Shown here: positions 9,632-22,417 of the stretch, piece by piece
Position numbering within the stretch: position 1 is the first letter of the stretch
Layout: every line of letters begins with the position of its first letter
Assembly: GCA_014378775.1 (NCBI GenBank)
Contig: JACMMZ010000017.1
Coordinates: forward strand, 1-32,265
Source of the DNA: Pseudobdellovibrionaceae bacterium
Lineage (GTDB): Bacteria; Bdellovibrionota; Bdellovibrionia; Bdellovibrionales; Bdellovibrionaceae
DNA length: 32,265 nucleotides
Reading direction: 5' to 3'
Program-made: the position numbers and the translations under genes
Notes under the pieces: generated by a model
The model's input: the letters and a program-made list of their open reading frames with translations, nothing else
Told to the model about the DNA's origin: nothing
Databases searched by the model: none

Positions 9632-11515
9632 TTATATTAAAACTGGTGGTGAAGAAAGGTTGTTGCCCCGTATGTAGATCATAATGGCTTGAATTGCTGA
9701 AGGATTCACTCCGCTGATTCGCTGAGCTTGGCCGATCGTGATGGGTTTCACCTTTTTCAACTTATCAACTTCTTCTCGGGACAAGCCTCTAATGTTTTCG
9801 TAAGGGATGTTGTTGGGGATATTAAAATCTCCCAGGGTTTTACTGAGCCGAATCACTTCGAGCTGCTTTTTGACATAACCCGAATATTTCACTTCGATTT
9901 CAACCGCATCGCGAACTTCATCTTGAGAATCCACCGCCACACCTAAAATTTCTAAATGACTGAACGCGATCTCTGGTCGTCTTAAAAATTCGACCGCGGT
10001 TAAAGGCTTGGTCAAAGGTGAACTTCCCATTTCTGAAACTTTACGATTTGTTTCGGCATTGGGATAAAGAACATGCGCCTCAAGCTCATTTTGAAAATTT
10101 CGCCGCTTTTCTGTCAGAGCGGCCATTTTATCCATTGCCTCGGTCGGAACTAGACCTAATTCGCGCGATCTTTCAAGCAGCCGATCCGAAGTATTATCTT
10201 CACGTAACACCAAACGATGTTCCGCGCGCGAAGTGAACATACGGTAGGGTTCACGAGTTCCTTTCGTTACTAGGTCATCAATCAAGACACCCGAGTAAGC
10301 TTCATCACGACCTAATATAAATGGAGATTTTTCTTGAACAGATCTTGCGGCATTCACTCCGGCCAGAAAACCCTGTGCGGCGGCCTCTTCGTAACCTGAA
10401 GTTCCATTGATTTGACCGGCTAAAAATAGATTCTTTAACGGACGCGTTTCGAAGTGGTGATGAATTTGCGTGGGCTCGACATAATCGTATTCCACCGCAT
10501 AACCGTAACGAACAACTTTTACATTCTCTAGACCGGCGATCGTTTTTAAAAACTGATCCTGAACATCTGCCGGTAGAGAGGTTGAAATACCCTGTAAATA
10601 AATCAGATTTGTATTTAAACCTTCGGGCTCTAAAAAAGTTTGATGAGAAATTTTATCGGCAAACCGCATCACTTTGTCTTCGATGCTGGGACAGTATCTA
10701 GGCCCTGCGCCCTCGATAACTCCGCAGTACATCGGAGATTTATCCAGATTATTTCTGATAATATCGTGGGTCAGCTCACTGGTTCGAGACAAATAACACT
10801 CAACTTGAGGCAGATAAAATTCTTTTTTGGACTGATAACTAAAAGGGTAAAACTTTTCATCACCAAATTGTGGAATGGTTTTACTCCAGTCAATACTGTT
10901 TTTATCGAGCCGCGCGGGCGTCCCCGTTTTCAAACGCTGAACCGTAAAACCATACTCTAATAATTGATCAGACAATCCAATCGAAGCCTTGTCGCCGACT
11001 CGTCCACCAGAGGTCTGCTCTAAACCGATGTGCATGACTCCGTTCATGAAGGTTCCTGTAGTAATCACCGTTCTTTTTGCGAAAATTTCAGATCCATCGT
11101 GTAGAACAACACCCAGGCACGCGCCGTCTTTAAGAATCAATTTTTTGACTTCCGCCTCAATCATTTTGAGCTGCGGCTGATTTAAAATGGCGTTGCGCTG
11201 AATTTGAGAAAAAATATGCTTATCATTTTGCGTGCGCGTCCCACGAACAGCCGGGCCACGGCTGGCATTCAGCCTTTTATATTGAATACAAGATCTATCC
11301 GCCGCTGTTCCCATCTGACCACCGAGAACATCGATTTCGCGAACCATGTGGCCTTTGGCTAATCCGCCAATCGAAGGATTACAAGACATGTAACCGATAC
11401 GTTCGGTATTTGTCGTCACTAACAAAGTATTTAAGCCAAAACGCGCGCTGGCCAAACAGGCTTCGATTCCTGCGTGCCCGGCACCTACGACTAAAACATC
11501 AAATGTTTGTTTCAC
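9632..11515 (-). CDS. mnmG: tRNA uridine-5-carboxymethylaminomethyl modification protein MnmG (GidA)
   Basis: 627 aa with FAD-binding VGAGHAGIEACLASARFG, SCNPSIGGLAKGHMVREIDVLGG, GQINGTSGYEEAAAQG and TSRAEHRLVLREDN. Confidence 0.99.
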   Translation of the reverse strand: MKQTFDVLVVGAGHAGIEACLASARFGLNTLLVTTNTERIGYMSCNPSIGGLAKGHMVREIDVLGGQMGTAADRSCIQYKRLNASRGPAVRGTRTQNDKHIFSQIQRNAILNQPQLKMIEAEVKKLILKDGACLGVVLHDGSEIFAKRTVITTGTFMNGVMHIGLEQTSGGRVGDKASIGLSDQLLEYGFTVQRLKTGTPARLDKNSIDWSKTIPQFGDEKFYPFSYQSKKEFYLPQVECYLSRTSELTHDIIRNNLDKSPMYCGVIEGAGPRYCPSIEDKVMRFADKISHQTFLEPEGLNTNLIYLQGISTSLPADVQDQFLKTIAGLENVKVVRYGYAVEYDYVEPTQIHHHFETRPLKNLFLAGQINGTSGYEEAAAQGFLAGVNAARSVQEKSPFILGRDEAYSGVLIDDLVTKGTREPYRMFTSRAEHRLVLREDNTSDRLLERSRELGLVPTEAMDKMAALTEKRRNFQNELEAHVLYPNAETNRKVSEMGSSPLTKPLTAVEFLRRPEIAFSHLEILGVAVDSQDEVRDAVEIEVKYSGYVKKQLEVIRLSKTLGDFNIPNNIPYENIRGLSREEVDKLKKVKPITIGQAQRISGVNPSAIQAIMIYIRGNNLSSPPVLI

Positions 11516-11553
11516 GAATAACCTATCCCTTAAAAAATAAACGGCTTAAAAAA

Positions 11554-12984
11554 TTATTTACCTAAACAAAACTCTTTAAACACGCGATCTAAAATTTGAT
11601 CGTCATAAACATGTCCAAGAACTTTTTGAATCGCCAAGAGTGCATCCTTCAAAGTCTGAGCGATAAACTCAGAACCTAAACCAGAACTTAACTCAGCAAT
11701 CGATTTTTCGACGTACTCTTTTGCCATATTCACCATCTCGATTTGGCGAGCCGAAGATACGATCGATTCATCTAAAAAATCCAAAGATTCAAATTGAGCC
11801 AAAACTAAATTGAGGACGTCGTTACGACAAGCCATTTCAATGCTTGAAGTAAAAAGGACTTGCTTACCAAAGTTAAATGATAAAGAGCCTGGTAATTTTT
11901 GCACGCCACCGATGAGGCCGGCCAGTTCTTGAGAAATCTGCTTTTTTTGGTCGGCATTGATGAGGTCAGACTTATTGCATAGAATAGCGAACTTTTGACC
12001 TTTAAACAAAGTCAGGTTTTGCTTAAAATCTTCAGATAGAGGTTCCGTCACGTCTAAAACAAGCAGGTTTAAATCGGATTTCTTGATTTCGGCCAAACTG
12101 CGATTTACGCCGATTTTTTCGACAACATCGGTCGTTTCTCGAAGACCAGCAGTATCTGAAATATATATGGCCATACCGTTATACTGAGTTTGCGCCTCAA
12201 TCACATCGCGAGTGGTTCCAGCAATTTCTGTCACGATGGCTTTTTCTGATTGAACCAAGGTGTTGAGCAAACTGGATTTCCCAACATTTGGCTTACCGAG
12301 TAAAGTTACTTTTAATCCGTACTTGATGATTTGTCCGTGACCGAAGCCTTCGATTAAACGATTTAATTCTTCGTTGAGATCCTTTAATTTATGGATCAGT
12401 CCACTATCGTTCACGATATCGATACCCTCGGTAGAAAAATCAATGGAGGCCTCAATATGAGCCAAACACCAGGTCATTTCTGATTCTAATTTTTTGAATA
12501 AATCAGAAACTTTTCCATCGAGCTGTCTTAAGGATATCTTAGTGGCCTCATCACTTTGGCTTTCAATCAAAGAAAGCACCGCTTCAGCTTGAATCAAATC
12601 AATTTTATTATTTATGAACGCGCGAAAGGTAAATTCACCAGGATGAGCTAACCGTGCACCCAGCTGAATAAGACGCTCTAAAACTTTTTTAACTATTGTT
12701 GGATTTCCATGGCAGCTGACTTCAAAAGAAGATTCCCCGGTGTAAGATTGTTCATTTTGAAAATAAGTGACGAGCGCTTGATCAATTTTTTCAGACTGTG
12801 AATTGTAAACGTAGGCCAAGTAAGCTTTGTGAGATTCAATTTCTGACGACAACTTAATACAAAGACCCTGCAGGATCGATCGCGCATTCGGCCCACTGAC
12901 ACGGACGACTGCGATGGCAGATCGTCCGACCGGTGTAGCTAAAGCGCAAATATCATCATTTTTAGTTTCATTAAGTTGTCTCAT
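11554..12984 (-). CDS. mnmE: tRNA modification GTPase MnmE (TrmE)
   Basis: 476 aa with G1 GKPNVGKSSLLN, G3 DTAG, NKSD, and C-terminal FCLGK with the conserved Cys. Confidence 0.98.
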   Translation of the reverse strand: MRQLNETKNDDICALATPVGRSAIAVVRVSGPNARSILQGLCIKLSSEIESHKAYLAYVYNSQSEKIDQALVTYFQNEQSYTGESSFEVSCHGNPTIVKKVLERLIQLGARLAHPGEFTFRAFINNKIDLIQAEAVLSLIESQSDEATKISLRQLDGKVSDLFKKLESEMTWCLAHIEASIDFSTEGIDIVNDSGLIHKLKDLNEELNRLIEGFGHGQIIKYGLKVTLLGKPNVGKSSLLNTLVQSEKAIVTEIAGTTRDVIEAQTQYNGMAIYISDTAGLRETTDVVEKIGVNRSLAEIKKSDLNLLVLDVTEPLSEDFKQNLTLFKGQKFAILCNKSDLINADQKKQISQELAGLIGGVQKLPGSLSFNFGKQVLFTSSIEMACRNDVLNLVLAQFESLDFLDESIVSSARQIEMVNMAKEYVEKSIAELSSGLGSEFIAQTLKDALLAIQKVLGHVYDDQILDRVFKEFCLGK

Positions 12985-12996
12985 TGAGGCTCATTA

Positions 12997-13545
12997 CTAA
13001 TTCTCGTCAGCGTTAACTTCTAACTTTTCTGATTCAATATTTTTAACCGGGAAAATTTTAATTTTTTTGTAAAGACCATCACCTAACGAGCGACTTTTAA
13101 TTCGAAGATCTAAAGCCAGATATTGATGAACAACTTTTCTTTCGCGCGGAGGAAGAGCGCGGTAATAAACGGATTTTCCTTGCTCGAGCGCCAGTGTTTT
13201 TAAATGTTCTGCGCGCTCGATGAGGGCCGCTTCGGATTCACTTCTAAAGCCTCCGCAGTCGACCGTAACGTTTGTAATCACGTCAGGGAAGTTGTGCTGA
13301 GTGACTCGCTTGATAATCAATTGGAAAGCATCTAAAAGTTGACCTTTGTAGTCCTTTAATAATTCTTCGTCCACTCCGGAAAAGTCAATTTTGACGTCGG
13401 TGGTTTCCGCACCCTTAGTTACATCGAGGTTGTACTCGAGATCAAAACCACCCTTTTCCAAAATTCCGGTTAGCGTGGCTTCCACCACAGATTCAAGATC
13501 AGATTTTTTACCACTTCCAAATATTTTACTTAAAAATCCTGCCAT
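12997..13545 (-). CDS. Jag/KhpB-type KH-R3H RNA-binding protein
   Basis: 182 aa between yidC and mnmE; central KH-like region and C-terminal R3H motif (RERKVVHQYLA). Confidence 0.85.
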   Translation of the reverse strand: MAGFLSKIFGSGKKSDLESVVEATLTGILEKGGFDLEYNLDVTKGAETTDVKIDFSGVDEELLKDYKGQLLDAFQLIIKRVTQHNFPDVITNVTVDCGGFRSESEAALIERAEHLKTLALEQGKSVYYRALPPRERKVVHQYLALDLRIKSRSLGDGLYKKIKIFPVKNIESEKLEVNADEN

Positions 13546-13559
13546 GTGTTCCTCTAGGG

Positions 13560-15167
13560 TTACGCGCGTGCAACAGCAGCGCTTTTTGATTTAGTTTCTT
13601 TTAATAAAAAATACTGTTGAGTCACCCCGAACAAGGCACTGATAAAGTTATACAGTGTTAATCCGCTCGGAAGAGTGACCATAAATAAAGTGAAAATGAG
13701 CGGCATGAAATTGAGAATTTTAGCCTGTAAAGGATCCATCGTGGTTGGAGTTAATTTTTGTTGGAAGAACATCGTTACGCCCATCAAAATCGGCAGAATG
13801 AACAAAGGATCGTAAGAACTTAAATCATGAATCCACCCAAAAAATGGTTGGTGATATAATTCAACACTGGTGCTGATCGTTCCAAAAAACGCGAAGAATA
13901 TGGGAATCTGAAGCAACATAGGCAGGCATCCACTGAGGGGGTTTGCATTATTATCTTTCATTAATGCCATGGTCTCTTTGTTCATCCGAACGGGATCACT
14001 TTTGTAACGAGCTTTGATATCATCCATTTTTGGTTTAATTTTTTGCATGGACTGAGCTGAGCGAAAAGACATGATATTAAACGGTAATAAAACTGTACGG
14101 ACAATAATGGTTAACAGGATAATTGAAACGCCCCAGTTGCCAACGAAACTGTGGATGAATTTCATCAGTAGCAAAAGGACTTTTGAAATGAATCCAAAAA
14201 TTCCGTAGTTTAAAACCTCTGGTAAAGTGGGATCGATATTTTGTAAAGTTTCGGTCTTTTTTGCACCCATGTAAAAAATCTGTTTTAATTCAGAAATTTT
14301 GGTATTTTTTAAATTGTAATCAATCGACAAAATAGCCTTGTGGGCGATTACTTTTTTTGTCACGTTAGGTAAAATATCAGATTTATTTACAAAAGCCGCC
14401 ACAAAATATTGTGACCCCACAGAAGCCATTGATACAGCCTCGGTTGATTTGTTAAAAATTTCCGTGTCTTTGATTCCCGTTATTCGCTCAGAATGAGTTT
14501 TTCCTGCATTTACGTAGACAAAGTCCTGATGGTCAAATGAAGGCATTAAGAAGCTTGTGCTTTTTGGAACAACTTGATTCTGCACGATGACAAATTCGAG
14601 CTGATCAAGACCTTCAGGAATAAGAAGTGTTGAAATAAAAAATTTCAAATCCTTATCGTATTTTAAAACGCGAGTAATTTCTTTTCCTTCGATCGAAGCT
14701 ATACCTGTGTAGACCGATTTATCAGCTGAAGCCGTTATTTGAAACGAAATCGGTTTCCCGCCGTGGTGGAGGGTATATAAGGAATCATTCTGAGCAAATT
14801 GAATTTGCTGACCCTCATGATTTTTATAATCGTTTAATTGAAAATCAACGAACGAAAAGCCTAGCGATGAAATAGAAAATTTAACGTTTTCGTCGGCGTA
14901 ATCAAACTTTTGAATTGAGATGGGGTTGGCTTCGCCTTTTAAGATCTCGGCGGACTTGGGGGCTCCGGGAGGAGAAGCTACCGGAGAAGTTGTTCCTGAA
15001 ACTGTGCCTGGAGCCGGAACTGCCGGCGGGGCGTTCGATGCAATGGGGGCTCCGGGAGGATATTTTTTATTCAAGTAGTACTGCCAACCCCACAGCGAAA
15101 GAAAGGTCACGGCTAAAACAAGCAAAAATCGTGGATTACTAAATGGTGATTCGTTGTCTTTTTTCAT
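13560..15167 (-). CDS. yidC: Membrane protein insertase YidC
   Basis: 535 aa; N-terminal TM, periplasmic domain, C-terminal insertase core (FMSFRSAQSMQKIKPKM, NPLSGCLPMLLQIPIFFAFF). Confidence 0.97.
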   Translation of the reverse strand: MKKDNESPFSNPRFLLVLAVTFLSLWGWQYYLNKKYPPGAPIASNAPPAVPAPGTVSGTTSPVASPPGAPKSAEILKGEANPISIQKFDYADENVKFSISSLGFSFVDFQLNDYKNHEGQQIQFAQNDSLYTLHHGGKPISFQITASADKSVYTGIASIEGKEITRVLKYDKDLKFFISTLLIPEGLDQLEFVIVQNQVVPKSTSFLMPSFDHQDFVYVNAGKTHSERITGIKDTEIFNKSTEAVSMASVGSQYFVAAFVNKSDILPNVTKKVIAHKAILSIDYNLKNTKISELKQIFYMGAKKTETLQNIDPTLPEVLNYGIFGFISKVLLLLMKFIHSFVGNWGVSIILLTIIVRTVLLPFNIMSFRSAQSMQKIKPKMDDIKARYKSDPVRMNKETMALMKDNNANPLSGCLPMLLQIPIFFAFFGTISTSVELYHQPFFGWIHDLSSYDPLFILPILMGVTMFFQQKLTPTTMDPLQAKILNFMPLIFTLFMVTLPSGLTLYNFISALFGVTQQYFLLKETKSKSAAVARA

Positions 15168-15463
15168 ATTTTTTTACTTTCATTAATCCCATTAATAAAG
15201 GGGGCTGGATCGTATCCGCTTCGACCTGAAAAGGGATGACACTTTATTAACCGTAATAAGACTAATTGACTAGATTTAATAAAATTAAATTTTCCATAGC
15301 ATTCGAGTGCATATTCCGAGCAGCTTGGGTAAAAACGACATCTTCCGCCTAAAAAATAGCTGAAGGTGTATTTGTAAAAATTAATAAGAACAAGCGGTAA
15401 AATATTAGATATTTTGTAAGACTTTAAGGACGTCGTGAAATTCGGCGTAGGTAAGCTGATCAT
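15164..15463 (-). CDS. yidD: Membrane protein insertion efficiency factor YidD
   Basis: YidD signature CRFYPSCSEYALE...RLIKCHPF...GYDPAPF. The track ORF extends to 15550, but ATG at 15463 is nearest the homologous start. Its TGA overlaps the yidC ATG (ATGA). Confidence 0.85.
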   Translation of the reverse strand: MISLPTPNFTTSLKSYKISNILPLVLINFYKYTFSYFLGGRCRFYPSCSEYALECYGKFNFIKSSQLVLLRLIKCHPFSGRSGYDPAPFINGINESKKI

Positions 15464-15740
15464 AAAAATCGACGGTTTGTGGTCTGAACACAAACACGAT
15501 TTTTCTTCCGAAATTTGAAATTTTTTCATTAAATTCAATTGATCGTACACTGTTCCGTACCCATCTTTTCAGTTTATTTCTAAGTACGGCTGGGCCGACT
15601 TTTCGAGAGGCTGTTACTCCCACATAAGAAGATGATGATTCAGCATAAACATACTGAATCGTTAGCCATTTAACTGGCTTTATGCGCTTCCCACTTTTAC
15701 TTATAAATAAAAAATCTGATGATTTTTTTAAGGAATAAAT
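15405..15740 (-). CDS. rnpA: Ribonuclease P protein component; probable non-canonical start
   Basis: The track ORF begins at GTG 15623 (72 aa), containing GVTASRKVGPAVLRNKLKRWVRN. The same frame upstream encodes an RnpA-like N-terminus (IYSLKKSSDFLFISKSGKRIKPVKWLTIQYVYAESSSSYV). End at 15740 assumes an ATT start; 111 aa. Confidence 0.8.
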   Translation of the reverse strand: MYSLKKSSDFLFISKSGKRIKPVKWLTIQYVYAESSSSYVGVTASRKVGPAVLRNKLKRWVRNSVRSIEFNEKISNFGRKIVFVFRPQTVDFYDQLTYAEFHDVLKVLQNI

Positions 15741-15745
15741 TTTAG

Positions 15746-15898
15746 TTATTTTCCACCAGCAACAACAGCTAATTTTTGACGACCTTTAGCTCTGCGTTTT
15801 GATAAGATTTTTCTACCGCTAGATGTTTTCATACGGGCACGGAAACCGTGAGTTTTAGCGCGGCGACGTTTGCTGGGTTGGTAAGTTCTTTTTGGCAT
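15746..15898 (-). CDS. rpmH: 50S ribosomal protein L34
   Basis: 50 aa, below the track cut-off: [50 protein letters not shown]. Classic L34, divergent from dnaA. Confidence 0.97.
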   Translation of the reverse strand: MPKRTYQPSKRRRAKTHGFRARMKTSSGRKILSKRRAKGRQKLAVVAGGK

Positions 15899-16094
15899 GG
15901 TATCTCCTACTTATTAATTCGATTCACGGTCAACGCGACCATACGATGACACTTTTTGTACGTGCCATCAAGTTTTGCACACTCTTAGTCATAAAGAGAA
16001 AATAATATAAAGCACATTGCGGCATAGTGGTCAACTGTTGATAACTAGATTCCAGCTTGCTATGAACGGTTTCTAATTCTTGAGGGGGAATGAA

Positions 16095-17504
16095 ATGCAA
16101 ATAGATTCATCTTTTTGGTCTGACTTTAAGTCGACTATGAAAATTAAAAGCGGCCCCAATAAGCTCTTAGAAAACTATCTAGACCCTATAGATTTCGTTA
16201 AATTTGATAAAGATGAACAAAATGTGACACTTACGCTAGGTGTTCCTAATCGATTTTTCTATTTTTACGCCAATGAAAATTTAAAAGACAAAATAGACCT
16301 CGAGCTCAAAACGGCTTACCCCGACCAGGAAATCAACATTCAGTTTATTATTACAGAAAAAGTAAATCAGGACTACAACTTGTCCCTCCAGAATATCTTA
16401 CAAAATTCTGAGCAGATCTTCCAGAATTTACCCGCTATCCAAAAAACGGTTTTTCCGATTGAGAGGGGTCAATCTAACGAAAATATTAATACTGATCTGA
16501 CATTTTCAACTTTCGTTGTCGGTAAGAATTCAGAATTCGCCCACGCGGCCACCTACAACGTGGCTCAAAATCCAGGAATTGAAGATTACAATCCTCTCTT
16601 TATATATGGACCTTCGGGAATGGGTAAAACGCATTTACTAAATGCGGCGGCTAATCACATCAAAGAAAATTTTCCACACTACCGTATTACCTACATCAGC
16701 GCCGAGCGGTTCCTCAATGAATGCGTGGCCGCACTTCGCCGTCACGAAATGGATAAATTCCGCCAAAAATATCGTGAAAACACCGATATTCTTGTGGTGG
16801 ATGATGTGCAGTACATCGGCCGCGGACAAGCGGTTCAGGAAGAATTCTTTCATATGATCAACATGTTGATTGAAAAGAAAAAACAAATCATTTTAGCCTC
16901 TGATCGTATGCCTAAAGACATCGGATTAGAAGATCGTGCCCGAACACGACTTGAGCGCGGTCTTATTGCTGATATTATCATGCCTGATTTAGAAACTCGA
17001 ATTGCGATTTTAAGATATAAAGCCGAAAAAACTCAGATCAAAATTCCGGAAGATGCTTTACAATACATCGCGCGGATTTCTAAAAAATCGATTCGAGAAC
17101 TTGAAGGCAATCTTAAAAAAATTAAAATGTTCTCTGAACTTCAAGGTCTATCCATCAATTTAGATTTGTGTAAAAAAGTTCTCGCTCACCACGAAAGCAC
17201 GGTCACTATAAGTATTGAAGAGATCCAAAGAATTGTCTCAGAATTCTACAAAATCAGAATAACTGATATTAAATCTTCAAGCAGAGCCAAGCCTATTGTG
17301 GTTCCCCGCCAGATCGCTATGTATTTAATCAAAAAGTTTTTAGACAAATCTTTGGTTGAAATTGGTAAATCCTTCGGCGGCAAAGATCACACAACTGTTA
17401 TAAATTCTCTCAATAAAATTGAAGGTCTGCTTCAAAAGGATCCTCAATTTAAGAATGATATCGACGACTTAATCACTCAAATCCACAATGTCACCGGTGT
17501 GTAA
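16095..17504 (+). CDS. dnaA: Chromosomal replication initiator protein DnaA
   Basis: Track ORF begins at TTG 16080. ATG 16095 preceded by GAGGGGGA is a better start. Walker A GPSGMGKTHLLNA, VVDDVQYIGR, and the domain IV signature GGKDHTTVINS. Confidence 0.98.
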   Translation: MQIDSSFWSDFKSTMKIKSGPNKLLENYLDPIDFVKFDKDEQNVTLTLGVPNRFFYFYANENLKDKIDLELKTAYPDQEINIQFIITEKVNQDYNLSLQNILQNSEQIFQNLPAIQKTVFPIERGQSNENINTDLTFSTFVVGKNSEFAHAATYNVAQNPGIEDYNPLFIYGPSGMGKTHLLNAAANHIKENFPHYRITYISAERFLNECVAALRRHEMDKFRQKYRENTDILVVDDVQYIGRGQAVQEEFFHMINMLIEKKKQIILASDRMPKDIGLEDRARTRLERGLIADIIMPDLETRIAILRYKAEKTQIKIPEDALQYIARISKKSIRELEGNLKKIKMFSELQGLSINLDLCKKVLAHHESTVTISIEEIQRIVSEFYKIRITDIKSSSRAKPIVVPRQIAMYLIKKFLDKSLVEIGKSFGGKDHTTVINSLNKIEGLLQKDPQFKNDIDDLITQIHNVTGV

Positions 17505-17729
17505 TGTGGATTGATTGTGAATTGGGGATAATACTGTGGATAAGCTGACTGGTAAAAATGTTGGTAATTTTAATCACAAAATTGACCGACTTATTAAAAA
17601 TCTTTGTATTGAGTTTTCCACAGATAAAATGTAAACGTTTCAATGATTTAAAGACTTATACCTTGAATTAACAGCACCTACTACAACTACTATATTTATA
17701 TAATATATATAGTATATTAAAAGGCTTAC
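17505..17729. other. oriC: Probable oriC (dnaA-dnaN intergenic region)
   Basis: TGTGGATAA (17535-17543, perfect DnaA box on the minus strand); TTTTCCACA (17614-17622, one mismatch); CTACTACAACTACTA (17678-17692) whose complement resembles a DnaA-trio; and a 17691-17720 stretch that is almost entirely A/T. Confidence 0.75.
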
Positions 17730-18835
17730 ATGAAAATCGAAATTCAAAAAAAAGATTTATTAAGTTTATTAAGCAAAACTTTAAACATCGTTGAAAAAAG
17801 AAATACGATGCCCATTTTGGTCAACGTTCTTTTAGAAGCCTCTGGTTCGTCGCTAAAGGCTTATGCTACGGATTTAGAAGTCAGTTTGACCGATCACAGT
17901 CAGGCCGTCGTAAAAGAAGCTGGCAAGGTCGCAGTGAGCGCTAAGAGCCTATTCGATATTACTAAAGAATTATTCGAAGGTCCTTTGCAGTTAATCAAGA
18001 AAGAAAACAACTGGCTAGAAATCAAGCAAGGAAAATTTTTATCTAAAATTGTTGGAGTCGCCGCCGAAGAGTATCCCGTTTTTCCAACATACAATTCGGA
18101 TCGTTTTTTTAAAATTGATTCAGCTGAGTTTAAAGAGATGATCGACAAAACCATTTACAGCGTTTCAAACGATGAGACTCGATATCATTTAAATGGTGTG
18201 TATTTTGAATCGACTCAAAAAAATAATATTACAATGGTCGCAACCGATGGACATCGCTTAAGCCTGATTAAAAAAGAATTTGCCGAAATTAATTTCAACG
18301 AAAAAATCGGCGTAATTATTCCAAAAAAAGGTCTATTTGAAATTAAGAAACTGATCGAAAGCAACGTTGATAATGTTTTCATCGCGGTTGAAGGATCGCA
18401 GTTTATTCTTAAATCAGGATCATGTATTTTAATGATTCGGTTAATCGAAGGAAAGTATCCGAATTACCAACAGTTTATTCCACAAAAATTATCACAAAAA
18501 ATAATTATTCCTCGAGATCTGATTCTTTCATCTTTGAAGCGTGTATCTCTTTTGGCCAATCAAAAATCGAAAGCTATCTTATTTTCTTTTTCAGCAAATA
18601 AATTAGAAATTACCTCAAGTAATCCTGAATTAGGAGACGCGAAAGAAGAATTAGATTTAGATTATTCTGGACCAGATATTAAGATTGGTTTTAATGCGCG
18701 TTACATCGAAGACGTTTTAAAAAATATTGAACAAGATAAAATTGAAATCGAATTAAATGATCAAATTTCTCCGGGAATCATTAAGGGTCATGCGAATTCA
18801 GATTATATCAATGTCGTCATGCCCATGCGTATTTA

Positions 18836-18836
<1 letters not shown>
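17730..18836 (+). CDS. dnaN: DNA polymerase III beta sliding clamp
   Basis: 368 aa clamp pattern (NTMPILVNVLLEA, VATDGHRLSL, C-terminal VVMPMRI); between dnaA and recF. Confidence 0.98.
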
Positions 18837-22404
<3,568 letters not shown>

Positions 22405-22417
22405 TTTAGGATATAAT

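Noticed and set aside
11509-11520. Half-site GTTTCACGAATA at the mnmG start, resembling the GTTTCACGTGAAAC form of parS
   Set aside because: Only one half matches; no palindrome.
15405-15623. rnpA as the 72-aa GTG-start ORF in the track
   Set aside because: Upstream in-frame sequence shows RnpA-like N-terminal homology, so the short form is probably not the full protein.
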